The notes under the pieces are model-generated. The model did not search any database, had not been told where the DNA came from, and worked only from the letters and a program-made list of their open reading frames with translations. From NCBI GenBank assembly GCA_029339505.1, contig JAQISU010000036.1, positions 4,821,001 through 4,885,000 of the forward strand: a stretch of DNA of 64,000 nucleotides, given 5' to 3'. Both the position numbers and the translations under genes were made by a program. The DNA is from Unio delphinus. Lineage: Eukaryota > Mollusca > Bivalvia > Unionida > Unionidae. Numbering within the stretch: position 1 is the stretch's first letter; every line of letters starts with the position of its first letter. Shown piece after piece: positions 34,903 through 47,385 of this stretch.

Positions 34903-37900
34903 CTTCATTTAATCAAGAACATTTACATCAGTTTGCATTCTTGTGATTTATTTGTGTTTTTGAGAAACGGACAAAAATAGTTTAACACAAGTTCTGTAAC
35001 ATTATAACGATGATTAATATTTAGTAACCATGCATTACTACAACGGGCATTTCATTTTTAATGTTCCGATGTTGAGACCAAATGGCGTTGTTGCGAATTC
35101 TACGATACGATAAATCCATGTCAGTGAATACCACAAATATGATGATCTGACAAAGATCAAATCGAACGATAAGCATTATTAAATTGAACGTAAGTACATA
35201 TAGGGCGAAGAAAACAGCTTGTTTGATTTGTTTTTATTTCTTTTGTCTCAAGCTTCCCTTTATTGCTACCTTTTGTCATTCGACAACTGTTATGTATCTT
35301 AACTTTAATTTGTTTTGCCCTATTATGCCTCTAATATCCCGCTGACCGTAGACAAATTTGTTATCGTAGGATAGTTGGTTTGTTTTTTTATCCCACTTCT
35401 AGTGTTATGAGAGTAGCAAAGCTGTGTTTGCATTACCGCTTGGTGACGTTTCTATACTTAACTAAAAACACAAGCACACATTAATCACCTTGTCATGCAT
35501 ATTGCTTCCATACTAATTTGTAAAACGCAATAATAAGATCAAAAGTGGGATACATTTGGCAAGGATATAATATATTGCTGTTTTAATATTTGCTGTATCT
35601 AATATGTATTAAGTCTATTATTAATAAGCATTCATCTGTATAATCCAGGGATATGAATTTCCTTTAATTTGATTAATAATTCCCCATCCTATAGTTTTGA
35701 ATTAAATTCAGAACAATTCGGAATGACTTTGCATATGAATTATAACTAAATACCGTGGGTGTCTGTCTCACGTAGCCCTGCCACTTTTGTGTAAGTCATG
35801 TGAACCAAGAAATGGTTATAATCATTGTATGTTAACTATAGTTGGTCATCTTTGTTAAGGAACGATAACCCAGCTTGGATGTGCTTGAAATGTCGCACGT
35901 GTATTTTTTAAGCTTTATTTAAAAACGACGGACCGATATATTCGTCGTGAACCTCAGCATGTTGACACATAACCCGGATGCATTTTCTGGTACTTTTATT
36001 AGAATAAGGCTGACAAGATATCCAATTTGAATTGAGAGACGGGGTTGTCACCTTTTCAATTCGAATTTAATTTAGTATTTTCGAGCCATGGACATAGTAT
36101 TTGCCCAAACGTCGAGCTTGAAGGTAATAAAAACAATAGTCCTGTAAAAGCACAAAAAATTTAGCGGGGAAAAGTAGAATGTTTAACAAATGATAGAGTC
36201 ATAACCACCACAACTATCACCATTATATCAGGCACAACATTCATTATTATCGTCATCATCGTCATAATCATCAAATTGATTGTACAGGATGCCAGATATT
36301 TGACCGAATGACGAACTGGGAACATGATGTAAAGAATCACTTTAGAATTTAAAATTTAGCTCATCGATTATTCAATACCTTTTCAGCAAATTTTAGAATT
36401 AGTTGGTAGCCTATTGTGGGTATAATGGGACGATATAGAACTGACACCAGTGTACTCTTCTGGGGAGATTTACCCCCTATGTTAAAATACATTCCTGCTA
36501 AGCCAAAAAATACACCTACATTATCACAGGTTATTCTCTAGATGTGATAGTAAATAACGATTTCCAGCAATTTACTTAATGTGCTAGTCGCCCCACACTA
36601 ATGTGATTCTTATTTGTATACATTTCATACGTCTATACCTTAATATCATTAGATATAAATCATATTGTTTAGCCTTACATAAACAATGTTAAAAACAAAG
36701 TAGCATTAATATTGAAGTGACTTTGCTAGATATTGTATTGAGCAAGAAACATAATGGATTTTGCGATAAGTGTTTAAACCCATATATGACTCTTTATTGC
36801 TAAAAAATAAACAGATTGAAAGATATGTCTCTTGTTTTACTGTACTCGAACATCGGATGTAAGTCGTTTAATCTTACTCACAACGTCGACTATCCTATAT
36901 TCATATAGAAAGTGTAATGTGTTAGGATGATGAAATATTGCATAAATAAACAGTTATTTGATATGATGCGGTATTGTATTATATACACAGTAAATAACCT
37001 TTACATGTATATATTGCGAGCAATGCTCAATAAATATTTTGTTAGTATAATATTCATGACAAGGTCATTCTAAACGGATTCCAAAATGTTGTCAGAGTAT
37101 ATTATTAACTGTCAGTTATCTAACACAATTAGTCATTTATCATTTGTTACATCAAGATCATCCTAGGTATGAAGGAGAACAAAGTAGTTATACGCTCGTT
37201 TTAAATGAGCTGCGTTGGTAATATTATATACCTTAAGGAAGAGACTATCTGCAATATTTCCCCAATCCAAAGCATTGTTTATAAAGTAATGAAATATATC
37301 TGGATAAATGATTGTGAACAAAGCATGACTTTCAAAATAGAAAATGACACGTTTATCGCATACCAGTAAATAACTCAAACCAATATGATGCAATTCCGGG
37401 CTTAAATGTTGATTAGGTATACGGACCCCCCCCCCCCATCACACACACATTTGTTTCTCTTGAATTCTGCATTTAGACGTTCAAGCAATGTACTAAACAC
37501 TTGAAAATTGTTGATGATACAGTGTGTGGATTCGAACAACATCTAGGTTCTGCTCCTTAAAAGAAGCACAATAAGAAGCAAAATACAAACCCGAAAACAA
37601 GCAAACAAAATTAGTTTCGGATAAATGCACAATTATTTATTGCAAATTGAAAATTTATATTGCCGACATTTTGATTTAGATCGTCTATGTCTACCGAAAT
37701 CAACAATTATTTAGCACTTGTTCAACATTTAATCGACAATTGCTGTGAATGACTTACTCATTATCCGGATAAGGTGGAGGTCATGACTGGAATATGTATT
37801 CGTTTTTACAGCAGACATAATAATAATCATTATGTTGGGTAGTTCAATTGTCTAGACAATTTATATCCGGTTTAAATCTTGATTGTGTTCGTGCATTCGG

Positions 37901-38689
37901 TGAAGAAACATCTTGGAAGAAATACAGTAAATCATTTGGCTTTTGAAATAACAATCGTATGATTACAATCGGTTCGCTTTAATCCTGTATTTACACATCT
38001 ATGGTCCTAAATTGTATAATAGACTAGACGGGACACAAACTGTTTTCTAAATGTCAACAAATATTCTATTGAGCTAGATTCAAATGTGATCATTTTGAAA
38101 GAACTACAGCACTTGAAATAAGCCCCAAATAATGGTAACCGTTATATCACAATTTCAAAAAACACCAAAAAAATAAAAAACAATCAAAGGAATAAATTAA
38201 ATTTGTATATCAAATCAATCTGAATGTGTTGAAAGTCAGAACTGTTAAATTTGATATTGGGTTAAATTAAATCTTAATTTATTAAATTCCCCTTGAATTA
38301 ATTCACATTAATTCCTTATCAATTTTAGTACACCTAGGATCAATGCGCAGTTTATTTTTCCAGTTATTAATTTAAATAAATAAATCATTTCTAAAGAAAT
38401 GTAATTACAGCAATACCATGGCCTTCACGTATAATCTTAAGGATTACACGAGAAATTGAGAAATGACAAAACAAATCAACCTTAATAAAACATAAGACCC
38501 ATATACTTTGCTTCATGTAACGTCTGTGTTACAAACAATTTTATTATATCATAGCTACTCTCTATTTGTTATGGCAAGTCCCATCGTAATATAAAGCCAT
38601 TTTTGCTTCTGGAAATTTCAAAACTGAGATCCTAAAGTGTATCATGAACTCAACCATATATATTATATATGATTTCACATCAGAAATGC

Positions 38690-39030
38690 ACCTCTCTACT
38701 CCATGGATCGTAGCAAGCCTTGTATATTTGGGTGTCATCAGCGCACAAATGGTGCGACACTGGGTGATAATCTATGTCATTTTAGAGCGGATGAGTGTAT
38801 AGAATGAAGAGGACAGATTCAATAACAGATCCCTGTGGAATATATATAATATGTCACTGTCCATTGTGTCAAATGCTGCAGAGAAATCCAGGAGAGTAAG
38901 GACTGTAATCTTTGCACTATCCAAAGCAGAGATAATGTCATTAAATACTTCCAAAGAATAGTTTTCGTACTGTTGCAAGGGCGATATGCAGACTGTACAT
39001 TGCTAAAAACACTGTTTGAATTCAAATGAG
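38690..39030 (-). pseudogene. second LINE reverse-transcriptase fragment
   Basis: Minus-strand frames give a QSAYRP..ST motif (palm entry) and, one frame over, a LEVFNDIISALDSAKITVLT stretch and LLDFSAAFDTMDSDIL, the motif A region of CR1/L2-like LINE reverse transcriptases. Further along the minus strand, CADDTQIY (about 38725-38755) is the catalytic box of the same domain. The segment between them is missing and the frame shifts, so it is an old, internally deleted copy. It is a different LINE type from the one at 32-34 kb. Confidence 0.75.
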
Positions 39031-39214
39031 ATACAAGTTAGGTTAGAACAATCCTTACTAGGACTCTTCTCTAAGTTAAAATTGTGCTGTCAAGCGAATA
39101 GCTAATGGTTGGTACTTTTCACAGGAGAAATTTTCAAATCGGTCCGCAAGGTCTACTGGAGAGAAGGTTGTTGGAAGTGAGAGAAGGTTGTTGGAGGGTA
39201 TACTGTATTCCCCA

Positions 39215-39655
39215 TTGATGTATGATTAAACACGACACCTATTAGAGCACATAATGTATTTCCATTGCTATATAATTAAACACGACGACAATTAGAACAC
39301 ATCTTTTGATCCCTCTAATCTTGAATCAAACATGTCACGAATTAAAAACATAGCATATTCCCGATGATGATACGAATAAACACACGATGCAAATTAGAAA
39401 ACATATTTGATCCTCGATGCTTCGAGGTTTAAACACAATATTATTTTAAAACATATTGTATCACTGGTGTTCTTAGAGTAAATACTATATAAATTAGTAG
39501 AAATAGTATTCCCTAAGCTTTGAAGATTAAACATATCGACAATTAAAACACGTCGTGTATAACCCATGCTTATATGATCAAACCCCTTACCAATTAGAAT
39601 ACATACCGTATGATACATGCTTATCCGATTAAACACGATACCAATTAGAAAACCG
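39215..39655. repeat. diverged ~60-bp minisatellite
   Basis: Seven to eight imperfect units of about 55-60 bp share a core like ATTAAACACGA..CAATTAGAA followed by ACAT and TATTCCC..GCTTAT. Units differ by substitutions and small indels, so the array is old. Confidence 0.6.
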
Positions 39656-42003
39656 TTCTTTCACTCCGCGAGGATAAAAATGCGAAACTTTGAAAATGCT
39701 CTATTCAGTGTTCGCAAATATTACTTGGAAGAAAAGGTTGTCTTTGTCCATAAGTCTCATAAGTGTGTGTTTAAAATACAACCATTTTCATTTAAATATC
39801 TCTCTCTGGTAATATGTTTTAAAAATTGTTTGTGATATCCGTTTCATCTTCGTGTAATTATTGCACAAAAATGGACCCATATTGTATGATTGCTCAATAT
39901 TGAAAACAATGCAATTAAATATCGAAGGATCATTTCTAAATAAGTATGAATATTTTTCCAATTTATAGTTCACATACATGTTCTGAAAACAAATAGGTTT
40001 GTGTGGTCAGTGAAGATTGAATATGATTTTAGTGAGATGAGGTATAAATAATGCACGTTAAAAACATTGTATATCGTATTAGTTATTATTTCAACTTCAT
40101 TTGAGACATAGTCTTAGGACTCGTGATAATCGGAGTATCAACGTCTTGGATCATCAATTGTATTCATTTATTACTATGATACGATCTAGTTGGAGATACG
40201 ATTGTGCTTATTACACTTGTAATTGATAAGCATCCTTTAGATCAAAACATGGATCGTAGTGGAAATAATATCCTTCATGTATTCTCAGCATATTCATTAA
40301 CTACATCGATCGAGAATAATGCTGATCAGAACAATACTATTCCTTTAGCTGAGATATGATGTAAAGTAAAGTACAAGTTGTTGACGCGTGGACAATGTCT
40401 TTCGAATTGTTGTTCCATGTGAAATGGAACGTTAATGTTTTCTTACCTCATGAAAATCGTTTGGTTGTTTATGTCACAAAATAATAGTGGACTGTTTCGA
40501 TCCGTTACCTAGGAAGAAGTAAAATATCGAATTACGTTTTGATTAAAACAAAAGTGGTATAAATTAGACTGACATATTTTAGGCTCTAAATGCATTCACA
40601 TTAGAGTGCTCTTCAGGATATGTAGTATGGTCCTGATAAAGTTAGAAACTAATTTAATTAAATCTTTAATACATATTTAAAAGTCGTAGGTTAATAAGTA
40701 TTCATTTTAGTTAAACACGTCCGAAACTATTATTTTTTTTCAACTTTTTAAATAAATAAGAATGCAGTGAACGTACAATAACCAATCTTTGGGAATTATA
40801 AATATTTACTTCTTAGTTGTAACAATATTATGTGACATTTGGAAGTCTTGTATTATTGTTTTAGAACGTGTTGTGTAACATAGTCAAGTTAAGCGGTTAA
40901 TGTAAAGGGTATTTATGATTTCACTTTTGTTTTTCTCCGAGAACACAGTTTTTTGACATGTTTGGAACGTATGGATATTGTCAGAAATATTGCAGAGGTT
41001 TTTCCATAATTGCTACTAATTATGTTGAGTAAGAATAATTAGTCTGAAAGATAACATACGTCTGATCTTAAGATTGCAAGTGTTCAGTCTAAGTATTATA
41101 TAATATACATCTCCTAAATGGCATTCGGTTTGTTAAATGCATGTTGATGCAGGTGATGATGGTATTAGAATACAATTGATTCAAGGAAAAAAATATGGTG
41201 CCATTTGCTACCGCAGAATGTTAATCATCATATAAACTATTCAACAATCGAGGAATTGGATATCAAGATGACATTTAAATACATTAAATTATATTAGTTA
41301 ATATCTTAACCTGATTATTGTAGTATGTGATATATACCGATACATTTGTTAGCGGGAAGAAAAACAAAATGCAGTGATTAGTACGGATAAGTTTGTTCTT
41401 TCTGGCGTGTAAGTTCTAAATAGGGCACATCAACTGAAAAGACAGTCTACATCCAATACATTTAACGTTTATAAGTATACTGAATCGCTTAGTGTATGCC
41501 TCGAGATATTAATATGGTGTAATCGTTACTAATTATATTTGGACAGCAGTGTAGTGAAATACACACATAATGTGGATTGTATAGCTTTCTGTCTTCGTTA
41601 TATAGAATGTAAATCGATATTTTATTATTGATGTTAGTACGAAAGGAAATTATTTGTGTTACTTACGCGATATATTTGATTCGTAAGCGAAAATGACATA
41701 GACAATATGTATATATATATATATATTTTAAATATACAGATCATTAATAATGGAGTTAAAGCGGCTGACTTCAATATGAATGAGATATATCAATGTTTCA
41801 GCTGGACATTTCCGAAGTTGGTCACATATTAAGAAAATATGTAATTGTACCTTAGCGTTTAAAAGTTGTATAATTTACATGTAACATTAAAGCTTGATAC
41901 CAAACCATCAGAAGTTAAATCAATATTTGTTTGGTTATGCTTTAATTTCGGTTGATTTACTTATTTAGATCAATTAATGGAATTACAATATGATCAATAA
42001 TAT

Positions 42004-42091
<88 letters not shown>

Positions 42092-42270
42092 ATATGTATA
42101 TATATATATATCGCTCATTTTAATTCATAATGAATTAAGTCAAGAGCATTTTTAATTATATTCGCGACAAACAATTTGTATCATATCACCATATCAGAGG
42201 CCATTGTCAAATTATGCTATTGAAAAGTACTGGATCCAGTCTTTTCATCTCGACTGGAATGCTTCATATG
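39656..42270. other. AT-rich DNA, no gene recognised
   Basis: Contains an AT repeat at about 42007-42111; otherwise nothing I can support. Confidence 0.35.
42007..42111. repeat. (AT)n microsatellite
   Basis: About 105 bp, two short interruptions near the right end. Confidence 0.95.
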
Positions 42271-42665
42271 ACTAAGATAATAGGATTTACATTCATTTGC
42301 CATAACAATGACAACCTGGATTTAACGATTTGTATTTGAAGTTGTCATACCAAACAGTAAGGACCGTTCCTCGTAAACTTTGTAAGATTTGTCTCACAAT
42401 TGTTACCACCAATATAGGTGAAACACCAAAATTCAGAGTCAAAGCATTAGTCAAAACGGTCTATCACAGAAAATGACCATACCTTTGAGTCGTTCGGCAT
42501 ATCCATTTTGCTTCCCAACACACCTTTTCTGGTATTAGACTTCGATTTAATGATGAAACGAATTCCAAAAGAGAAAATGCGTGCGTGATAATACTTTCAA
42601 GTGTTTTGAGCACATCAGGGATCAGAATAAAGGTAAAATGCACCTTCAACAAATACAGTGTGTTG

Positions 42666-42670
42666 CTCTT
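42666..42670. other. target-site duplication, left
   Basis: CTCTT, repeated directly after the element at 58007-58011. Polintons usually make 6-bp duplications; here the sixth base does not match. Confidence 0.6.
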
Positions 42671-42997
42671 AGCAGCAGAGAGGGTGAGCCGGACAACATT
42701 TTTAGACAAGTTTTCACTGAAATCACGCTTAAAATCAATGAAACCAATGACATCAGACCCAAAAGTCAATGACATCAGGTCCCAAATGTGTGTGTGAATC
42801 ATGGATTAGGTCCAAAAAAAAATTATGAAAAAATCAATGAAATTAATGAAATCAAAAACTTTTCAACTATTACATTTTTTGGGAAAAAGGGACTACAACG
42901 TCGTTGTCACTACCCTCTGCTGCTAGAACTTTCAGTTGGGGTTAACCGAATATTTGATCCAGTCCGATACGATATCGTGTTCGAGGGTCATGTAAAT
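42671..42997. repeat. left terminal inverted repeat
   Basis: About 327 bp, mirrored at 57689-58006. It starts with AG as in other Polintons, contains two copies of a CAATGACATCAG-type direct repeat (about 42748-42785) and an inward-facing copy of the terminus (CCCTCTGCTGCT ending at 42924). Its inner end reaches into the ATPase coding sequence. It differs from the right copy mainly by an insertion of about 12 bp near 42925-42940. Confidence 0.92.
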
Positions 42998-43613
42998 TTA
43001 TTGTTACAAATCCGTGTGGGGCAGACTGAGCATGACTAAAGAAATTTCTAAATTGATTGAAGTCCATATCAGAACACCATGTCTGCCAAATATTTCGTAG
43101 CGTATGTGTATCAACGCCGTTGAATACAGCAAGCATATTACAGTTATCTCTAATCACTTTTGGAATCTGAGTGTAGCGTTGAGTGACATAGATCACATCC
43201 GTGTTTTTATGCCTGCCTCTGGAAAATATTCTAGCAGGATTTTTTTGATTATCTAACATGACATCGTCGTATACAACTAAATTGTTGATACTTCCATCGA
43301 GGTCATTCACGGATGGCGCCTCGTCAATATCGGTTATAAATTCAATAACATCCTCGCCGGCAATCTCTGAAGCGTTTTCATTAAAATCTTTTAGCACTTC
43401 ATAGCATCGTTGGTCGTCTACGCTAGGGGCAATTAAATACAACTTATCCCACTTCATCCATCTCATTATTAAATTGAGCAACAATTGCGTTTTACCGGAT
43501 CCAGATGGCCCGATTATAATTGCGCGGATAGAGTTTGGTAGCGCTGCATGATGCTTCACTGGCTCTCTTGTTTTAGTCGCTGAAAAATCAATTATATTCA
43601 TATCTCTATACAT
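42942..43613 (-). CDS. packaging ATPase (FtsK/HerA, A32-like)
   Basis: A 223-residue NTPase expected to pump the element DNA into capsids. The Walker A P-loop GPSGSGKT lies near residue 35-42, and a Walker B strand ending VVYDD near residue 115, followed by VTQRYTQIPK, the sensor-like segment of this family. Length is normal for Polinton ATPases. The start ATG (complement 43611-43613) is only 5 bp from the divergent ATG at 43619. The last 16 codons lie inside the left terminal repeat and are therefore duplicated at 57694-57744. The frame is intact. Confidence 0.88.
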   Translation of the reverse strand: MYRDMNIIDFSATKTREPVKHHAALPNSIRAIIIGPSGSGKTQLLLNLIMRWMKWDKLYLIAPSVDDQRCYEVLKDFNENASEIAGEDVIEFITDIDEAPSVNDLDGSINNLVVYDDVMLDNQKNPARIFSRGRHKNTDVIYVTQRYTQIPKVIRDNCNMLAVFNGVDTHTLRNIWQTWCSDMDFNQFRNFFSHAQSAPHGFVTINLHDPRTRYRIGLDQIFG

Positions 43614-43618
43614 AAATT

Positions 43619-43765
43619 ATGGATCTATATTGCGTGAAGTGTAAGGCGCGTACTGGTACAGATGACTTGACGACGATTACAACTAAAAATAACCGATCAG
43701 CTCTTTCTGGTAAATGCGTACAATGTAGTACAAAGAAATTTAGATTTGTTTCTAAACCCAAGTAA
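43619..43765 (+). pseudogene. zinc-ribbon (DUF5679-like) part of a zinc-ribbon/PLA2 gene
   Basis: 48 codons from ATG 43619 to TAA 43763-43765 with two CxxC pairs (YCVKCK near residue 5-8, CVQC near residue 33-36), a small zinc ribbon of the DUF5679 kind seen in large DNA viruses and Polinton-like elements. In relatives this module is usually joined to the phospholipase domain that follows here in another frame, so I read it as the first part of one frameshifted gene. The two frames overlap only at 43756-43765. The region lacks a canonical slippery heptamer, so damage is more likely than programmed frameshifting. Confidence 0.7.
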
Positions 43766-44148
43766 CCCAAGGAACCTTTAAAAAAAAACGAGGAGGTGAT
43801 ATCGCAGCTAAATTAGCAAAACTCCCTGGAACCCCATGGGCAAAATACCCCGGAGAAAAACACCTTCCAGGGTATAGTTATTGTGGACCGGGAACAAGAC
43901 TTGATATCAGACTCAATGATCAAAATCAGCCCCGACCCGGTGAGGAACCAATAAACGCTATTGATAAGGCCTGTCACCTTCATGATGTTGCTTATAAAAG
44001 CAGCAATTTGCAACACAGGCATCTAGCAGATGTGAAATTAATTCATGCGTTGAATTCTATCACTGATAAATCCTTCAAAGAAAAATTGGCTTCATTTTTG
44101 ATAAAATCGGCTATGAAAAGTAAATTGATGTTAGGGGCTGGTAATTAA
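43756..44148 (+). pseudogene. parvovirus-type phospholipase A2 domain, frameshifted
   Basis: An open frame without a usable ATG carries a basic stretch, PWAKYPGE, the calcium-loop motif YCGPGT and the catalytic DKACHLHDVAY with the His-Asp dyad, as in the secreted-PLA2 domain of parvovirus capsid proteins that breaches endosomal membranes. It ends at TAA 44146-44148. Catalytic residues are present; what is missing is an in-frame start. It directly follows the zinc ribbon and precedes integrase by 7 bp. Role in entry is known for the family and only inferred here. Confidence 0.75.
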
Positions 44149-44155
44149 TAGCAAC

Positions 44156-45100
44156 ATGGAATCTATTTATTATTCCCCAAGAGGATACTGGAGGGGTAAC
44201 GCTGCAATCAGTAAACTCGCTAGCGCCGCAAAAGTGAAAAAAACCACTGCGGCTCATTGGTTATCCAAACAGGCACTATGGCAAATTTATCTACCACCGC
44301 CTAAACAAATTCAATTCTCGCATTTTGATGTGACCTTTCCTAATGAAGTTCATCAGGCTGATCTATTATTTCTGCCACATGATCGTGGTTACAAATATGC
44401 GTTAACTGTAGTTGATATTGCAAGTCGATACAAAGAAGCAGAACCGTTAAAAACAAAATCGGCCACTGAAGTGGCTTCTGCATTTGAAAGGATTTATCGA
44501 AGGAGTCCTCTGCACTGGCCAAATCTGTTACAAGTTGACCCGGGCAAGGAATTTCAGGGTGCAGTGTTATCTACAATGAAATATCACAATGTCGCTATCA
44601 GACGAGGGCATACTGCATTGCATCGTGATCAGGCCATTGTAGAACGGTTTAATAAAACCCTTGCTGAGCGGTTATTTGGATATCAATATGCAAAAGAATT
44701 CATCCAAGAAAAAAGATCCCGTGAATGGGTTAAGAGATTACCAGGTGTAGTTACCGCACTGAATAACGAGATTACTAGAACCATCAACATGAAACCTATC
44801 AACGCGATTAAAAAGAAGTCGATACCTGAAAAACCACAAAAAGATTTCAAAGAACCAATTCTTGGTAGTAATGTCATTGTGAGGTACTTATACGAACCAG
44901 GAGAGCTTGAGGGTGGTACAAAAAGGGCTACTGATCCTATTTGGAGCGTCACTACGCATAAGATATCTAGTATAACACGATCTACGGGTAGACCTCCAAT
45001 CTATAAACTGGATTCAACTGCCCCTCAACGGGGTTTTACTAGACAACAATTACAAGTGATACCCGAGGATACTCAATTGCCACCCCATGGGCTTAACTAG
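44156..45100 (+). CDS. Polinton integrase (retroviral-type DDE)
   Basis: 314 residues. The catalytic triad is Asp69 (HQADLLFL), Asp128 (QVDPGKEF) and Glu163 (AIVERFN), a D-D-35-E arrangement as in retroviral integrases. A basic carboxyl domain with SNVIVRYLYEPGELEGG and DSTAPQRGF follows, probably binding DNA or chromatin. Unlike gypsy integrases there is no clear amino HHCC zinc domain in the 68 residues before the core. It acts on the terminal repeats to insert the element. The gene is intact and its end overlaps the convergent PolB-helicase-HNH gene by 8 bp. Decayed relatives lie at 19474-19880 and 21596-21807. Confidence 0.9.
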   Translation: MESIYYSPRGYWRGNAAISKLASAAKVKKTTAAHWLSKQALWQIYLPPPKQIQFSHFDVTFPNEVHQADLLFLPHDRGYKYALTVVDIASRYKEAEPLKTKSATEVASAFERIYRRSPLHWPNLLQVDPGKEFQGAVLSTMKYHNVAIRRGHTALHRDQAIVERFNKTLAERLFGYQYAKEFIQEKRSREWVKRLPGVVTALNNEITRTINMKPINAIKKKSIPEKPQKDFKEPILGSNVIVRYLYEPGELEGGTKRATDPIWSVTTHKISSITRSTGRPPIYKLDSTAPQRGFTRQQLQVIPEDTQLPPHGLN

Positions 45101-46955
45101 CACCCTTGCGTCTATTGCACTCAAGACAAGTCAACATCACATTATTTCTGACATGACCGAGATTGTTATTTTTTCTGTCTACGGTGAATTGGCGAGGATC
45201 CTTATCCGAATACTGCCAACGCATTATACAATTGCAACTCGCGCAGTGATTATTCTGTTGTTTCTTCAAATTGATTATTAATTCAGCATCAATATCAAAT
45301 TCTCGTTGTTTTTTTTTGTCCTGTTGTTTGTAACCGGAGAGTTTTTTATCAATAATATCATCTATTGTGGTGTCATTATCATCACCAATGATTTCATCAT
45401 CGCCACCAATGATTTCATCATCGCCTGACTCTGTCAGGACAATTCTTCGAAGTTGATTTATTTTTCGTACTCTAGACACTGCGAGATAGACTAAATTCGA
45501 CCATTCTATGCGATTATCTACCATCCAAAGAGTTGTATCCGATATAGTCAATCCCTGTGAAGAGTGTATTGTTGCTGCGTATCCTAGCGTCCACGGGGAT
45601 TTATTGGCACGCAATGCATCTTCAACAACATTGATATCAACCAGCACAATATCATTTAATACTAAATTCTGTTTTTCACTTTGTCCTGGAATATCAACTT
45701 CGATGTTCTGTTTTCGCGTATCCGATGGCCTATAACAAAGAGGCACTGGAAGTGTTGCAAATTTTTGTTTATGCAATTCAAATAACTTCATCTGAAGTGT
45801 GTCCCTGACTATTTTTCTACTTGCAATGATCAAATCGTTTGGTCTCCACGCTTCCCAAAACTCATTCATGGGAGTTTCCGAAATTATTTCACGGGTTATT
45901 TCACACTGGATTCTATCCGGTTGTAATCTAATTAGTTTTTTCAATTCTTTTAATTCATTATCAAGTGATCTATGATCGGTATCAATTTCTTCATAATAGT
46001 CTACAAAACCCTTTATCCATTCATGGGGGGATGCACCGACAAATGGTGGTGGTTGCCCGTGATCACCGCACATGACGACTTTTGTATTCTTCAATAACAA
46101 CCACTCAAGAAATATTTTTAAGACATCTTCTGACACTGTGTCTATTTCATCCCAAATGATTATTTCAGGAATAAATTTCTCTCCCATGCGCTCAGGAGTC
46201 CATTTATCTCCCTTCCATCGGAAAAAGCTGTGATAAGTGCAAGCATTTACCCCTCTCTGTATCATTTCTCTTGCAAGTCTATGAGTTGGTGTTAGCACAA
46301 TCATGTTAGAAACGCTAGCGTTTCCACGACGAAATAACTCAATTACCCGGGTTGTTTTTCCTGACCCGCCACAGCCGTTTAAATAAACTGTTTTATATCT
46401 ACAGATTGGATCAGAAATCGGTGGTGCACTAGAAAATTCTGAACACTGATTGCTTCCTAAGTAATTATTTTCAATGGTAACATCTGCTGATGGAATATAA
46501 TCATGAATCATTTCTTTCTTAATTCTCCATGATCCCCATTTATCGTTGCCAGTAGCCTTAAAATCAGCCATTTTGCTATTTATGTAAAATGAGTCAGTGG
46601 CAACTCTAACTGCGGTGGTAGGAAATCTATTGATCATTGAAAATAAATTAATAGAAGCATAACCGAGCATAGAAGCTCTCAAATGTGTGTACTGCGGATG
46701 GTATCCATCATTGTAGGTAACAATTGTACCCAATTTGGTTCCATCGGACATAAATGCGTCCTTATGATTGACATATAGGCCCTTATTCGTTAAATCCGCC
46801 ATTACAAAATCGTATTCAGCGTTGTCTATAATCAATCGTGAAGAATATTTCGTATTATCATCTTTGCCACCTTGGGTAAATTTACCGATTATTCTTCGTC
46901 CAAGATTTTTTGCTTCATTGTTTCTGATTTCAAATAACTGTCTGGACCAATCCAT
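45093..46955 (-). pseudogene. PolB palm end fused to SF1 helicase and HNH nuclease (3' part of a broken gene)
   Basis: A 620-codon frame with three modules. Residues 1-180: the end of a family B polymerase palm, with RRIIGKFTQGG at motif B and RVATDSFYI at motif C, where the usual first Asp of DTDS is Ala. Residues 185-500: a superfamily 1 helicase with P-loop GCGGSGKT (194-201), IIIWDE (265-270), CGDHGQPP (296-303), TIHSSQGLT (462-470) and VSRVR (493-497), resembling Pif1/RecD-like enzymes. Residues 565-620: an HNH nuclease with CASC and CLECNRRKG. A low-complexity acidic linker (about 510-535) separates the last two. The frame is joined to upstream PolB sequence by a frameshift at a T7 run (47006-47012). 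Likely the element replication protein. Confidence 0.85.
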
Positions 46956-46998
46956 GATTTGTTGTTCATTAAAATCAGCAAACAGTTTTCGCTCTTCG

Positions 46999-47358
46999 CT
47001 AATTATTTTTTTCTAGATCAGGTTGTGGTAACCAGACTGATTTCTGTGCCCGATAGGATATAATTGCTTCACTGACAATTAATGATTTTAGCATCTTACA
47101 ATCAAGCATATACCGTAACAACACTATTGGCATCCAGTGTTTTTCAGACATGTGTTTACCAATCCAAAGATAACTACACGGATGAAGTCCTTCAGCCATT
47201 TCAAATGATACCACACAAGCGAATCCGGTTAAATCAAAATCAGGAAGTGGTCCATTAATAGCAACGCGGGTCATTTCGTGTGTAGGGTGTCCAAATCGTT
47301 TGAAATATTTCTCGCATTCTCCATACCCAAGAAAACTTCCTGGATAACACGCAATCAT
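46999..47358 (-). pseudogene. PolB palm, motif A segment
   Basis: This minus-strand frame holds the polymerase motif A (VDMIACYPGSF just upstream of and at its start; Asp is the metal ligand) and a following VVSFE strand. It is in the same frame as the segment at 47386-47934, separated by an in-frame TAA (complement 47386-47388). It then runs into a frameshift at 47006-47012, after which the palm continues in another frame (45093-46955). Confidence 0.75.
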
Positions 47359-47385
47359 ATCAACTGAAATAACGGAATCAGAGGT

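Noticed and set aside
43751..43766. Programmed -1 frameshift between zinc ribbon and PLA2
   Set aside because: The overlap has no X-XXY-YYZ heptamer and no clear downstream pseudoknot, so damage is the simpler reading.
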